Positions 40,632 through 48,539 of a stretch of 48,539 nt of DNA are shown piece by piece; the first letter of the stretch is position 1; each line of letters begins with the position of its first letter. This DNA is from JBFWMG01 sp050251715 (GTDB lineage: Bacteria; Desulfobacterota; Desulfovibrionia; Desulfovibrionales; Desulfovibrionaceae), in contig JBFWMG010000030.1 in NCBI GenBank assembly GCA_050251715.1, forward strand, positions 1 through 48,539, read 5' to 3'. The notes beneath the pieces were generated by a model, which made no database searches, was not told where the DNA came from, and saw only the letters and a program-made list of their open reading frames with translations. The translations under genes were made by a program, and so were the position numbers.

Positions 40632-40967
40632 CTATTGCAGGGTGTTGGTGGGGGACGGCGCGGCGTGCACGGTCTCTATGAGCTGCCGCCGCGATTGCTG
40701 GAGGCTGCGCCGCAGCTCCAACCGTTTTTCGGGCTCCAGGTGCCGAAATTCCGGGCTGCTGGCAAAGGCCTCCAATTGTTCCATTTCAAAACGGATACGG
40801 GCGATGGTGGCCTGCTGCTGGTGCTCGGGCGGCCACAACGCCCCGGCCTGCCGGGCAAGCTCGCGCAGTTCGTTGGTCAGCGAACGGAACGCCTCCGGTT
40901 CGATGTCACGAGCCAGGCGTTGCCGTTCCAGAAAGCGGTTCACCCTGGTCCAGAGCCATTGGAACAC
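40632..40967 (-). CDS. Small helical protein, function unknown (111 aa)
   Basis: The frame opens at a GTG at 40967 with AGGAGG 6 nt upstream (VFQWLWTRVNRFLERQRLARDIEPEAF...); the upstream in-frame extension is not protein-like. The sequence is predominantly charged and helical (RSLTNELRELARQ, ARIRFEMEQLEAFASS, EPEKRLELRRSLQQSRRQLIETV). No signal peptide or known motif is seen. It lies 14 nt downstream of the zinc-ribbon/Yip1 gene. Confidence 0.6.
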   Translation of the reverse strand: MFQWLWTRVNRFLERQRLARDIEPEAFRSLTNELRELARQAGALWPPEHQQQATIARIRFEMEQLEAFASSPEFRHLEPEKRLELRRSLQQSRRQLIETVHAAPSPTNTLQ

Positions 40968-40981
40968 ACGGCGCCTCCTGT

Positions 40982-42127
<1,146 letters not shown>

Positions 42128-42152
42128 GTGATATCCTTGGCGGCTGTGCAAT

Positions 42153-42183
42153 ATAATAAATGGTAGCCGTTTGCATGGCGCAA
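42153..42183 (-). promoter_or_regulatory. Weak promoter candidate for the zinc-ribbon gene
   Basis: The minus strand reads TTGCGC, 19 nt, then TATTAT (42158-42153) about 26 nt before the ATG. The -35 and spacing are weak. Confidence 0.3.
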
Positions 42184-42596
42184 CGCAACCCGTGAGGTGC
42201 CCTGCCGATGGAGGTTGGGCCAGATCGCCTTACGGCGGCGCGGGCCGCGCCGGACCTGGGGCAAAACCGGGCCGGGCGCGGGAAAGGCGTGCGGCGGGTC
42301 GGGGTGGGCGAGGGGGCGCCGTTTAGGAATGGCCGTTGTTTTTCGTGTGAATATGTCAAAACTGGACGGAGCCGGACATACCGCTCCAACGCGGCCGCCG
42401 GGACCGTGACGGGGTGCGTCCCCCGTGATCCGTGCCCTGCGGGTGCGGGCCGCAAAGGCCCGCAGGGCGTGCCTCGTGCCGCCTTGCCGGGGGGACGCCC
42501 CGGCACGGCGGGCAAGGGAGGGCGATTGCGGCATGGGGTACATCTCTTGCGGGGGTGCCGCATGGGCGCTGCGCCGCATCGCCGCGCGGGGTGGAC

Positions 42597-42624
42597 AAAA
42601 GAAAAACCGGCCCGTGAGGACCGG
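42597..42624 (-). terminator. Terminator of fliS
   Basis: A 7-bp stem (42607-42613 with 42618-42624, one G-U, 4-nt loop) is followed on the minus strand by TTTTTCTTTTG. Confidence 0.8.
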
Positions 42625-42691
42625 CATTCTTGGGAGGAACGGCAAGCCACTGGGGAGTGTGGCCGACCGAATGTGGAGTCGAGGGGAAAAA

Positions 42692-43873
42692 TCAGCTTTG
42701 CGACGCCATCTTGCGATAGGCGTTTGCTCCTATGAACCGCTTCTCCTGCTCCTTGGGCAAGGGGGGCGGCGTGTCGGCCTGAACCGGAGCGGGCGGTGGC
42801 GCCGCCGTGTCCGTGGGCGTTGCCGTGGCCTGCGCGGGCCGGACGGGTTGGGCCGTGGGCGGCGCGTAGGTCTGGTTGGCGCGCGGCGCAATCGTGGGAG
42901 CTACTGGGGGCGCAACTGGGGGCGCAACTGGGGGAGCCACGGGACGCGCGGGGGCTGCCGCTTGTCCCGGCGTGGGCAGGCCGGGCCTGGGTGCGCCACC
43001 ATAGCCCATGGGGGCTGCGGATGGCGCGGCGGCCGGGCGCGGCATGCCGCCATACAGAGCTGCCGGATTCGCGGCCGGGCGCGGCATGCCGCCGTATCCG
43101 GGCATGGCCGTGGCGGGCCTGGGCATGGGCTGGCCCGGAGCCTGTTGCGCTGCGGCGGGCTGGGTTGGCATGCCCGGGCGGGGCATGGTCCCATAGCCGG
43201 AATTTCCGGGCCGTGCAGCGGGGGCGGCCTGCGGTGGTGCGGCCTGCGGGGGCACGGGCTGCGTGGGCGCGGGCTGCGCGGGCGCGGGCTGCGCGGGCGC
43301 GGGCTGCGGCACGGGTGCCGCCTGCGTGGGCGCTGGTTGCGGTGCCGACGCGGGCTGTGGCTGGGCCGGGCGCGCCATGGCGCCATACCCGTTCAGCGAG
43401 CCCTCGCCGGCAGGCGACGGAGGCGGGGCCAGGTGCTCGGCCTGGGGCGCCGCGGGTGCCGGCGCGGCAGAGGCCTGGGCCGCCACGGGTTGCGCGGACG
43501 TGCCGCCCTGGGCCTCGTTGACCTTGGCAAAGGCGTCGCGCAGGCCGGACAGGATCTTGACCACCTCGTCGATGTAATTGACATCCATCTTGAGATTGGC
43601 GTTGAGCAGCCGCGTATTGCAATAAAAATACAGCTTGTGGAGATTGGTCGCCAGATCGCCGCCCTTTTGCGGGTTCAGGCTGCTGTCCAGCTCGGAGATC
43701 ACATCAATGGCCTTGGACAGGAGCATGCCCTTGCCGGCGTAGTCCTTTTCCTCGATCTTGACCCGCGCCTGGCGCAGGAACTTGATGGCGCCGTCATACA
43801 GCATGATCAGAAGATCACCCTGCGAGGTGGTGCTCACCTGGGTTTGCATGTATGCTTGGGCGGCTTTTAACAT
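42692..43873 (-). CDS. fliS: Flagellin export chaperone FliS with a long Pro/Ala-rich tail
   Basis: The protein has 393 residues. Residues 1-120 are FliS (YMQTQVSTTSQGDLLIMLYDGAIKFLRQA, LLSKAIDVISELDSSLNPQKGGDLATNLHKLYFYCNTRLLNANL). FliS usually ends near 130 residues; here about 270 residues of Pro/Ala/Gln follow with repeats such as YGGMPRP (about 5 units) and PAPAQPA units, and a conserved-looking end (KEQEKRFIGANAYRKMASQS). FliS binds flagellin and keeps it unfolded before export. The start is 12 nt beyond the fliD stop, in the same operon. Confidence 0.93.
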   Translation of the reverse strand: MLKAAQAYMQTQVSTTSQGDLLIMLYDGAIKFLRQARVKIEEKDYAGKGMLLSKAIDVISELDSSLNPQKGGDLATNLHKLYFYCNTRLLNANLKMDVNYIDEVVKILSGLRDAFAKVNEAQGGTSAQPVAAQASAAPAPAAPQAEHLAPPPSPAGEGSLNGYGAMARPAQPQPASAPQPAPTQAAPVPQPAPAQPAPAQPAPTQPVPPQAAPPQAAPAARPGNSGYGTMPRPGMPTQPAAAQQAPGQPMPRPATAMPGYGGMPRPAANPAALYGGMPRPAAAPSAAPMGYGGAPRPGLPTPGQAAAPARPVAPPVAPPVAPPVAPTIAPRANQTYAPPTAQPVRPAQATATPTDTAAPPPAPVQADTPPPLPKEQEKRFIGANAYRKMASQS

Positions 43874-43884
43874 CGGCGTCTCCC

Positions 43885-45597
43885 TTAGCTCTCGAGTTGG
43901 GCGATCTGGTTTTCGAGAGATGTGTTGATCTGGTCGTATTCGGAAAGCAACGCCTCAAGCCGAGCCCACTTCTCGGTCAGGTTTTGAGCGTATCTGGCGA
44001 GTCGTTCTTCCTCGTTCATGATCTTGGTTTCAATGTTGGTGATGATGTCGTTGTAGTTGTCCTCAAGGATGTTCAGCGGGCCGGAGTTCTCGTTGGTCAG
44101 GTCGTCGAGCAGGTCCGCCAGTTCGCCGTTCTTGCCCTGCTTGAGGGTGACGGTGCCGGAGGAGGTGCCGTCGGACTTGTCGATGATCTTGATGGCGAGG
44201 CCTCGCGCGCCGCCGTCGGCCGTGGCGGTGATGAACCATTCGCCCGCGTTGGAGCTGAACGAGGCCTCCTTGCCGTCGATGGAGGCGCTGACCACCTTGC
44301 CGCCCGAAATCGTGTAGGACACGTCGTACTCGCCCGCCTCGGTGATGCTGGAGACGTGGTTGTAGTACTTGAAGGTGCCGCTGGTCACGTCCTCGTCCGC
44401 CTCGAAGTCGGCGGCGAAGAGGCGTGCCACGGCCACGGCGTCCGCATCCAGGGCGTCATCGAGCAGTTCCTCGTCGATGACCAGCAGACCCTTGGTCAAG
44501 GAACTCTCATCCGCGTCGGTCAGGATGCCCAGCTGGGACAGGGAAGTGAACAGGTCGCCTCCGCCGGTCTCGGCGTTGTAATACTCGAAACCCGTTCCCT
44601 TGGCGGCCACAGCGGACTTGACGATGCTGGACACGAGCTGGAAGGCGTAGTTGCCGGTCATGACGGAGGCGGTTTCCGAGTCCGCGTCGTATTGCGTCAG
44701 TTCCATGTACAGGGTGCGCACTTCATTGATCGAGTCGACGAACGTCTTGATGTTTTCCTTGATGGTGTCCGTGTCCGTGGACACGGTCACGGAAATGGTG
44801 GTGCCTGCGGAGGCGCCGAGCAGGCTCAAGCTGACGCCTGTGATGGCGTCGGTGACCACGTTGGAGGAAGACGTGATCCAGCTGTCTGCGGCCACGGGCC
44901 AGCCATCCACCTTGATCTTTGAATCCTGGTTGGTCTGGGTTACGTCAAAATCAGCGGCGGCGAAACCCGTCAGGGAGCCATTGCTGATGAAAAGATTCGC
45001 ATCCGCGCCCAGGTCCAGGCCACGCACCTGGAGATAATAATTTGTGCCGTCGGAGATGACGGAGGCGCGCACGCCGGGGTTGTCCGGATCCTGGTTGATG
45101 AGGTCGGCCAGCTCGTCCAGGGTGGTGCCCGCGGGCACGTCCACCGTGACGGCCGTCAGGCCGTTTTTGCTGTCAGGGTCGTTGTAGGCATAGTCGAACG
45201 TGGCGGCATTGCTGGTGAGCACGGAATCGGCGCTGGTATAGCCGATAGTGGTCACACAGGTGGCGGCCTGCGCCAGCTGTCCGATCTCGACCTCGTGCGT
45301 GCCCTCGTCCGCCGTGCTGTCCGCCGTTGCGGACAGCAGGGAGGTATAGGTGCTGGTGACATCCTTGGCCATGAACTCGTTCATGGTGTCCATGCCTGCC
45401 AGCGTGGACTGCAACGTGAGGAGGGCGGTGTTCAGCTCCTGGATGGCATCGACCTTTTCTTCCCATTCGGCCTTCCACGATTCCAACTGCTCCTTGTGGA
45501 TGGACTCCACCTCGACCAACTGCGAGGTGATCTCGTCGAAGTCCGTGCCCGAGCCGAGGCCGGTGAAGGTGATGCTGCCAGAAACAAGGTCCGTCAT
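43885..45597 (-). CDS. fliD: Flagellar hook-associated protein 2 (filament cap)
   Basis: The protein has 570 residues. The FliD_N start (SGSITFTGLGSGTDFDEITSQLVEVE...) contains the usual GLGSGxD motif and a coiled coil; a middle region with Thr-rich beta structure follows, and the C-terminal coiled coil ends in ...ARLEALLSEYDQINTSLENQIAQLES. It forms the pentameric cap at the flagellum tip. I start at the ATG at 45597; the longer frame to 45669 runs into the intergenic hairpin. It precedes fliS. Confidence 0.95.
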   Translation of the reverse strand: MTDLVSGSITFTGLGSGTDFDEITSQLVEVESIHKEQLESWKAEWEEKVDAIQELNTALLTLQSTLAGMDTMNEFMAKDVTSTYTSLLSATADSTADEGTHEVEIGQLAQAATCVTTIGYTSADSVLTSNAATFDYAYNDPDSKNGLTAVTVDVPAGTTLDELADLINQDPDNPGVRASVISDGTNYYLQVRGLDLGADANLFISNGSLTGFAAADFDVTQTNQDSKIKVDGWPVAADSWITSSSNVVTDAITGVSLSLLGASAGTTISVTVSTDTDTIKENIKTFVDSINEVRTLYMELTQYDADSETASVMTGNYAFQLVSSIVKSAVAAKGTGFEYYNAETGGGDLFTSLSQLGILTDADESSLTKGLLVIDEELLDDALDADAVAVARLFAADFEADEDVTSGTFKYYNHVSSITEAGEYDVSYTISGGKVVSASIDGKEASFSSNAGEWFITATADGGARGLAIKIIDKSDGTSSGTVTLKQGKNGELADLLDDLTNENSGPLNILEDNYNDIITNIETKIMNEEERLARYAQNLTEKWARLEALLSEYDQINTSLENQIAQLES

Positions 45598-45679
45598 GGT
45601 GCTGTCCCCTGGGAAAAAATTTCCTGTACGGTTCTTCCCAGCAATGCCTCTGCAAACCTTGCGCCACACAAAAGGCGCA

Positions 45680-45707
45680 GCCGGGCCGCCCGCAAGGGCA
45701 GCCCGGC
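45680..45707 (-). terminator. Hairpin between fliC and fliD
   Basis: A 12-bp stem (45680-45691 with 45696-45707, one G-U, GCAA/TTGC loop) lies 37 nt after the fliC stop. On the minus strand CCTTTTG follows 4 nt later, so termination may be partial. Confidence 0.65.
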
Positions 45708-45743
45708 AGTCGCTATGTTACGGTGTCGCCGTTTGCGCCATCA

Positions 45744-46637
45744 TTAGCCGCCAAGGAGCTGCATGGCCAGACGCGGCAGCGAGTTGGCCTGCGCCAGCAT
45801 GGCCACTGCGGACTGCGTCAGGATCTGCTGGCGCACGAATTCGGTCATCTCGGAGGACACGTCCACGTCGGAGATGCGCGATTCGGACGCCTGCAGGTTT
45901 TCGGCCTGGATCTGCAGGTTGGTGATGGTGTTTTCAAGACGGTTCTGCAACGCACCCAGGTTGGCGCGGATGTTGTCCTTGGAGATGATGGCCGCGTTGA
46001 TGCCGTCCAGAGCCTGCTGGGCCGCTGCCTGGGTGGAAATGTTGTGCGCCGCCGCAGTGGCGTTGGCGGAGTTGCCCACGCCCAGGGCGGATGCGGTCGC
46101 GGTGCCGATCTGGATGTAGTAGTAGTCCTCGGCGCTGTCGTTGGCCGTGCCGAAGTGGATCTTCATCTTGCCGGTGGACATCAGCGTGGCGCCGCTGTGG
46201 GTGGCGGAGGACAGGGTGCCGTCCAGCAGATGGATGCCGTTGAAGTCCGTGGCGTTGGCGATACGGGTGATTTCAGACGCCATGGCCTGGTACTCGGAGT
46301 CGATGATGATGCGCTGGTCCGAGTTGTAGGTGCCGGTGGCCGCCTGTTCCGCCAGTTCCTTCATGCGGATGAGCTTTTCGTCGATGACCGAGAGCGCGCC
46401 GTCGGCGGTCTGGATCAGCGAAATGGCGTCGTTGGCGTTGCGCACGCCCTGGTTCAGCGCCGAGATGTCCGCACGCATGAGTTCGCGGACCGCAAGGCCC
46501 GCGGCGTCGTCCGCCGCGCCGGTGATGCGCAGACCCGAAGACAGCCGGCTGACCGAGGTGCTGAGGTTGCTGTACGCGGTGCCCAGGTTGCGGGCGGCGG
46601 TCGAAGCCATCAAGTTGTGGTTGATTACGAGACTCAT
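45744..46637 (-). CDS. fliC: Flagellin
   Basis: The protein has 297 residues. The canonical N-terminus (MSLVINHNLMASTAARNLGTAYSNLSTSVSRLSSGLRITGAADDAAGLAV) and C-terminus (NLGALQNRLENTITNLQIQAENLQASESRISDVDVSSEMTEFVRQQILTQSAVAMLAQANSLPRLAMQLLGG) give D0/D1. The variable D2/D3 segment is nearly absent, so this is a short flagellin. GGAGG precedes the ATG, and a sigma-28 promoter lies about 90 nt upstream of it. Confidence 0.98.
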   Translation of the reverse strand: MSLVINHNLMASTAARNLGTAYSNLSTSVSRLSSGLRITGAADDAAGLAVRELMRADISALNQGVRNANDAISLIQTADGALSVIDEKLIRMKELAEQAATGTYNSDQRIIIDSEYQAMASEITRIANATDFNGIHLLDGTLSSATHSGATLMSTGKMKIHFGTANDSAEDYYYIQIGTATASALGVGNSANATAAAHNISTQAAAQQALDGINAAIISKDNIRANLGALQNRLENTITNLQIQAENLQASESRISDVDVSSEMTEFVRQQILTQSAVAMLAQANSLPRLAMQLLGG

Positions 46638-46734
46638 AATTTCCTCCTTGAAATATCCGTTCGGCGTCCTTGCCTTTGTTGGGAGGGCCGACGCGGTGTA
46701 CGCGGCGGTCTGTTTCAGCCAGTGCTTGCCCTCC

Positions 46735-46761
46735 TGATCGTCGTGTTCAGAAAAAACTTTA
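46735..46761 (-). promoter_or_regulatory. Sigma-28 (FliA) promoter of fliC
   Basis: The minus strand reads TAAAGTTT (46761-46754), an 11-nt spacer, then GACGATCA (46742-46735). The -35 is perfect against TAAAGTTT and the -10 matches GCCGATAA at 6 of 8 positions. The predicted leader is about 90 nt. Confidence 0.9.
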
Positions 46762-46853
46762 GAGCACGGTTTATTGTGCGGATGATGATTGAAAACAGGG
46801 TATTACAAAATGAAGAATGAAGAGGGGCAAAAAAAAACAGAAAAAATCGGGAA

Positions 46854-47702
46854 TCAGGAGGCGGTGAGGGCGTCCAGGCGTGCCTTGGCCTCGTCAGGGG
46901 CGATGCCCTGCTTGGCCGCAATGGACGCCAGGTTTTCCTCGGCATCGGAGCCGCGCAGGTAGAGCGGGACAATGGGCGCGGCGGCGTAGGACGCCGCATG
47001 GGCAACCGCCAGCAGCGTGGCGGTGTGGGGGATGTCGGCGGTGTCGGGCAGCACCACGGCCTGGGGCAGGGCCGAGGCGAAAAAGGCGGCGTTGCGGCGC
47101 ACGCCCGTGCCCAGCAGGTACGGTGGGCCGCATGCGGCGGGGGTGTTGGTGGTGATGGCCGAGGCGGCGTCCTCCTGCATGAGCGCGCGCGGGGGGCCGA
47201 GCGGGCGTGCGTCGGCCTGCCCGCCGCCACGGCACACGTCGAATCCCTGCACATAGACCTGGGCGCGGCGCGCGTGGGTGACGCACCACAGCCTGGCGCG
47301 CTCCGGCAGCAGGGGCGCGGCGCTTTGGGCCAGGAGCGGCAGGTTGTCAATGCCCGCGAGCGGCGCGTCCAACGCCTTGGCCAGCCCCAGCGCCGAGGCC
47401 AGCACCAGCCGCAACCCCGTAAAGCTGCCCGGCCCGCGCACGCAGGCAATGCGTCCGATGCGCCCGGGCGCAAGCCCCAGGCCGCGCAGCATGTGGTCGA
47501 GGCTCGGCGTCAACAGCTGCATGGCCCGGCCCGGCACCACCCACTCCTGCACGGCCGCAAGGCGCACGGCGTCCGGCGCGTCCACCCGGCCCAGCACGAT
47601 CTGGAGGCGCTCCTCCGCGCCGTTCAGCGCCAGGAGGTGGTCGCGTGCATCGGCGTCGGCGCCGCCACGCGGGGCGCTAGCGGAAGAAACGGGAGATGTC
47701 AT
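46854..47702 (-). CDS. tsaB: tRNA threonylcarbamoyladenosine biosynthesis protein TsaB
   Basis: The protein has 282 residues. The ASKHA-fold start (ALNGAEERLQIVLG), GPGSFTGLRLVLASALGLAKAL and the region around VTHARRAQVYVQGF match TsaB. With TsaD and TsaE it transfers threonylcarbamoyl to A37 of ANN-decoding tRNAs. TsaB is a partner rather than the catalyst. The first 25 residues (MTSPVSSASAPRGGADADARDH) look like an extension; the start at 47702 is an ATG inside the rseP end (26-nt overlap). A T-rich stretch follows the stop. Confidence 0.93.
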   Translation of the reverse strand: MTSPVSSASAPRGGADADARDHLLALNGAEERLQIVLGRVDAPDAVRLAAVQEWVVPGRAMQLLTPSLDHMLRGLGLAPGRIGRIACVRGPGSFTGLRLVLASALGLAKALDAPLAGIDNLPLLAQSAAPLLPERARLWCVTHARRAQVYVQGFDVCRGGGQADARPLGPPRALMQEDAASAITTNTPAACGPPYLLGTGVRRNAAFFASALPQAVVLPDTADIPHTATLLAVAHAASYAAAPIVPLYLRGSDAEENLASIAAKQGIAPDEAKARLDALTAS

Positions 47703-48539
47703 TGTACGTCGCCAGCATCATGAGCGTGAGCAGGAGCGCGAGGCCCACCTTGGTGGTCATCTCCTGCACGCGCAGGCTCACGGGTTTGCGCCGGATCGCC
47801 TCCAGCGAGAGGAAGAAGAGGTGCCCGCCGTCGAGCACCGGGATGGGCAGCAGGTTGAGGATGGCCAGGTTGATGCTGATGAACGCGGTGAGCGCCAGCA
47901 GGTCGGACACGCCCGCCTGGGCCTGCTGGTAGGCCATCTGCGCGATCATGATCGGCCCGCCCACGGTATCCAGCGGGATGATGCGCTCAAAGAGCTTGAC
48001 GATGCTTTGCAGCATGAGCTTGGACACCACATAGGTCTGGTCGAGCGCCGCGCCAGCCGCCGAGCCGCCCGCAAGCGGCACGGTGATGGTCTCGCCCGAG
48101 GCATACACGCCTATGAGCGGGGTGCGGACCTCCTCGCCGAAGATATTCTTGCGCACGTCGAGCGCGGGGGTGACCAGAAAGGTCTCGGTGCGGTTGTCCC
48201 GCAAGACCTCGATGCGCAGGGGATTGCCATTGGTCGCGCCCACGGCGTCGGACAGGTTGCGCCAGTAGAGGATCTCCACGCCGTCAATGGCCAGCACGCG
48301 GTCCCCCGCCAGGATGCCCGCCTCCTGGGCCGGACTGCCGTCCTTCACCTGGCCTATGAGCGGCGCGATCTCGGTCATGCCCTGGGACCACAACAGTCCC
48401 CAGTACAGCAGCCACGCCATCAGGAAATTGAACAGCGGGCCCGCCACGATGACCAGCATGCGGTGCAGCGGCGGGCGCAGCATGAAGCTGTGGCGCGTGC
48501 TGAATCCCTCGGGCAGGTCGGCGGTGTCGGTTTCGCCCA
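47677..48539 (-). CDS. rseP: RIP site-2 protease RseP, C-terminal part (cut by the right edge)
   Basis: 286 residues are visible; the N-terminal HExxH zinc motif lies beyond the window. The fragment begins GETDTADLPEGFSTRHSFMLRPPLHRMLVIVAGPLFNFLMAW (membrane segment after the active site). A single PDZ domain (about residues 55-130, QVKDGSPAQEAGILAGDRVLAIDG), a further region and the second metal-binding motif NLLPIPVLDGGHL follow, then a last TM. RseP cleaves membrane anti-sigma factors and signal-peptide remnants. Its 3' end overlaps tsaB. Confidence 0.95.
   Translation of the reverse strand, partial: GETDTADLPEGFSTRHSFMLRPPLHRMLVIVAGPLFNFLMAWLLYWGLLWSQGMTEIAPLIGQVKDGSPAQEAGILAGDRVLAIDGVEILYWRNLSDAVGATNGNPLRIEVLRDNRTETFLVTPALDVRKNIFGEEVRTPLIGVYASGETITVPLAGGSAAGAALDQTYVVSKLMLQSIVKLFERIIPLDTVGGPIMIAQMAYQQAQAGVSDLLALTAFISINLAILNLLPIPVLDGGHLFFLSLEAIRRKPVSLRVQEMTTKVGLALLLTLMMLATYNDISRFFR

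Larger units (their letters stand above)
42128..42691. other. 560-nt gap between the zinc-ribbon gene and fliS
   Basis: No gene is supported. It holds a promoter candidate at the left, a 10-bp hairpin (42434-42443 with 42459-42468) in the middle and the fliS terminator at 42597-42624. The remainder is GC-rich with no repeats that I could recognise. Confidence 0.5.

Noticed and set aside
46800..46853. T-rich stretch after tsaB as a clear terminator
   Set aside because: No stem of adequate strength precedes the T-run on the minus strand.

Overview
The window comes from a GC-rich sulfate-reducing bacterium, almost certainly a member of the Desulfovibrionaceae. It carries sat, aprBA and qmoABCD. 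It also carries the siroheme-dependent heme genes (ahbC, hemB, ahbD and one siroheme-decarboxylase subunit), a Desulfovibrio-type acnA-ppiD pair, and flagellar genes. No rRNA, tRNA, CRISPR array or intact transposon was seen.

Layout. 1-1100: C-terminal end of a GTPase-like ORF running into a palindromic repeat, then a frameshifted exported-protein gene. 1068-1390 (-): a structured non-coding RNA with its own promoter and terminator. 1628-6305 (-): transglutaminase-like lipoprotein, VanZ-like protein, small membrane protein, DUF4405 membrane protein, and a periplasmic ZraP/CpxP-like protein with a Cys-repeat tail and a sigma-54 promoter. 6491-10219: DUF523 protein, sensor histidine kinase (+), VOC protein and AlkD-like protein. 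10375-13416 (+): rplU, rpmA, obgE, proB. 13726-14721: aldo/keto reductase, followed by a second copy of the palindromic repeat. 15092-21076 (-): a row made of a degenerate EPSP-synthase-like protein, a small coiled-coil protein, acnA and ppiD. 21461-31970: the sulfate-activation and reduction block, with sat (-) divergent from aprBA, qmoABC and qmoD (+) across a 1-kb regulatory region. 32112-34913: MFS and GNAT genes divergent from a LysR regulator. 34960-38917 (-): alternative heme operon ahbC-hemB-ahbD-ahbB with a leader terminator. 39209-42127: two lipoproteins, a small helical protein and a zinc-ribbon/Yip1 protein. 42692-46637 (-): fliC, fliD and fliS, with fliC behind a clear sigma-28 promoter. 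46854-48539 (-): tsaB and rseP (cut by the window edge).

How the genes work together. Sat makes APS, AprBA reduces it to sulfite, and QmoABC feeds AprBA electrons from menaquinol. Heme is needed by QmoC and by other cytochromes, and the ahb operon lies close by. Both sides of the sat/apr intergenic region carry palindromes resembling Rex (NADH/NAD+ sensing) operators.

The most unusual observations are the structured ncRNA, the covarying 35-37-bp perfect hairpin repeats, the sigma-54-controlled Cys-repeat periplasmic protein, leader terminators in front of aprB, qmoA and ahbC, a His/Gly/Pro-rich N-terminus on AhbD, a roughly 270-residue Pro/Ala tail on FliS, and the EPSPS-like protein lacking expected active-site signatures. 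I found no complete, clearly new multi-gene system.
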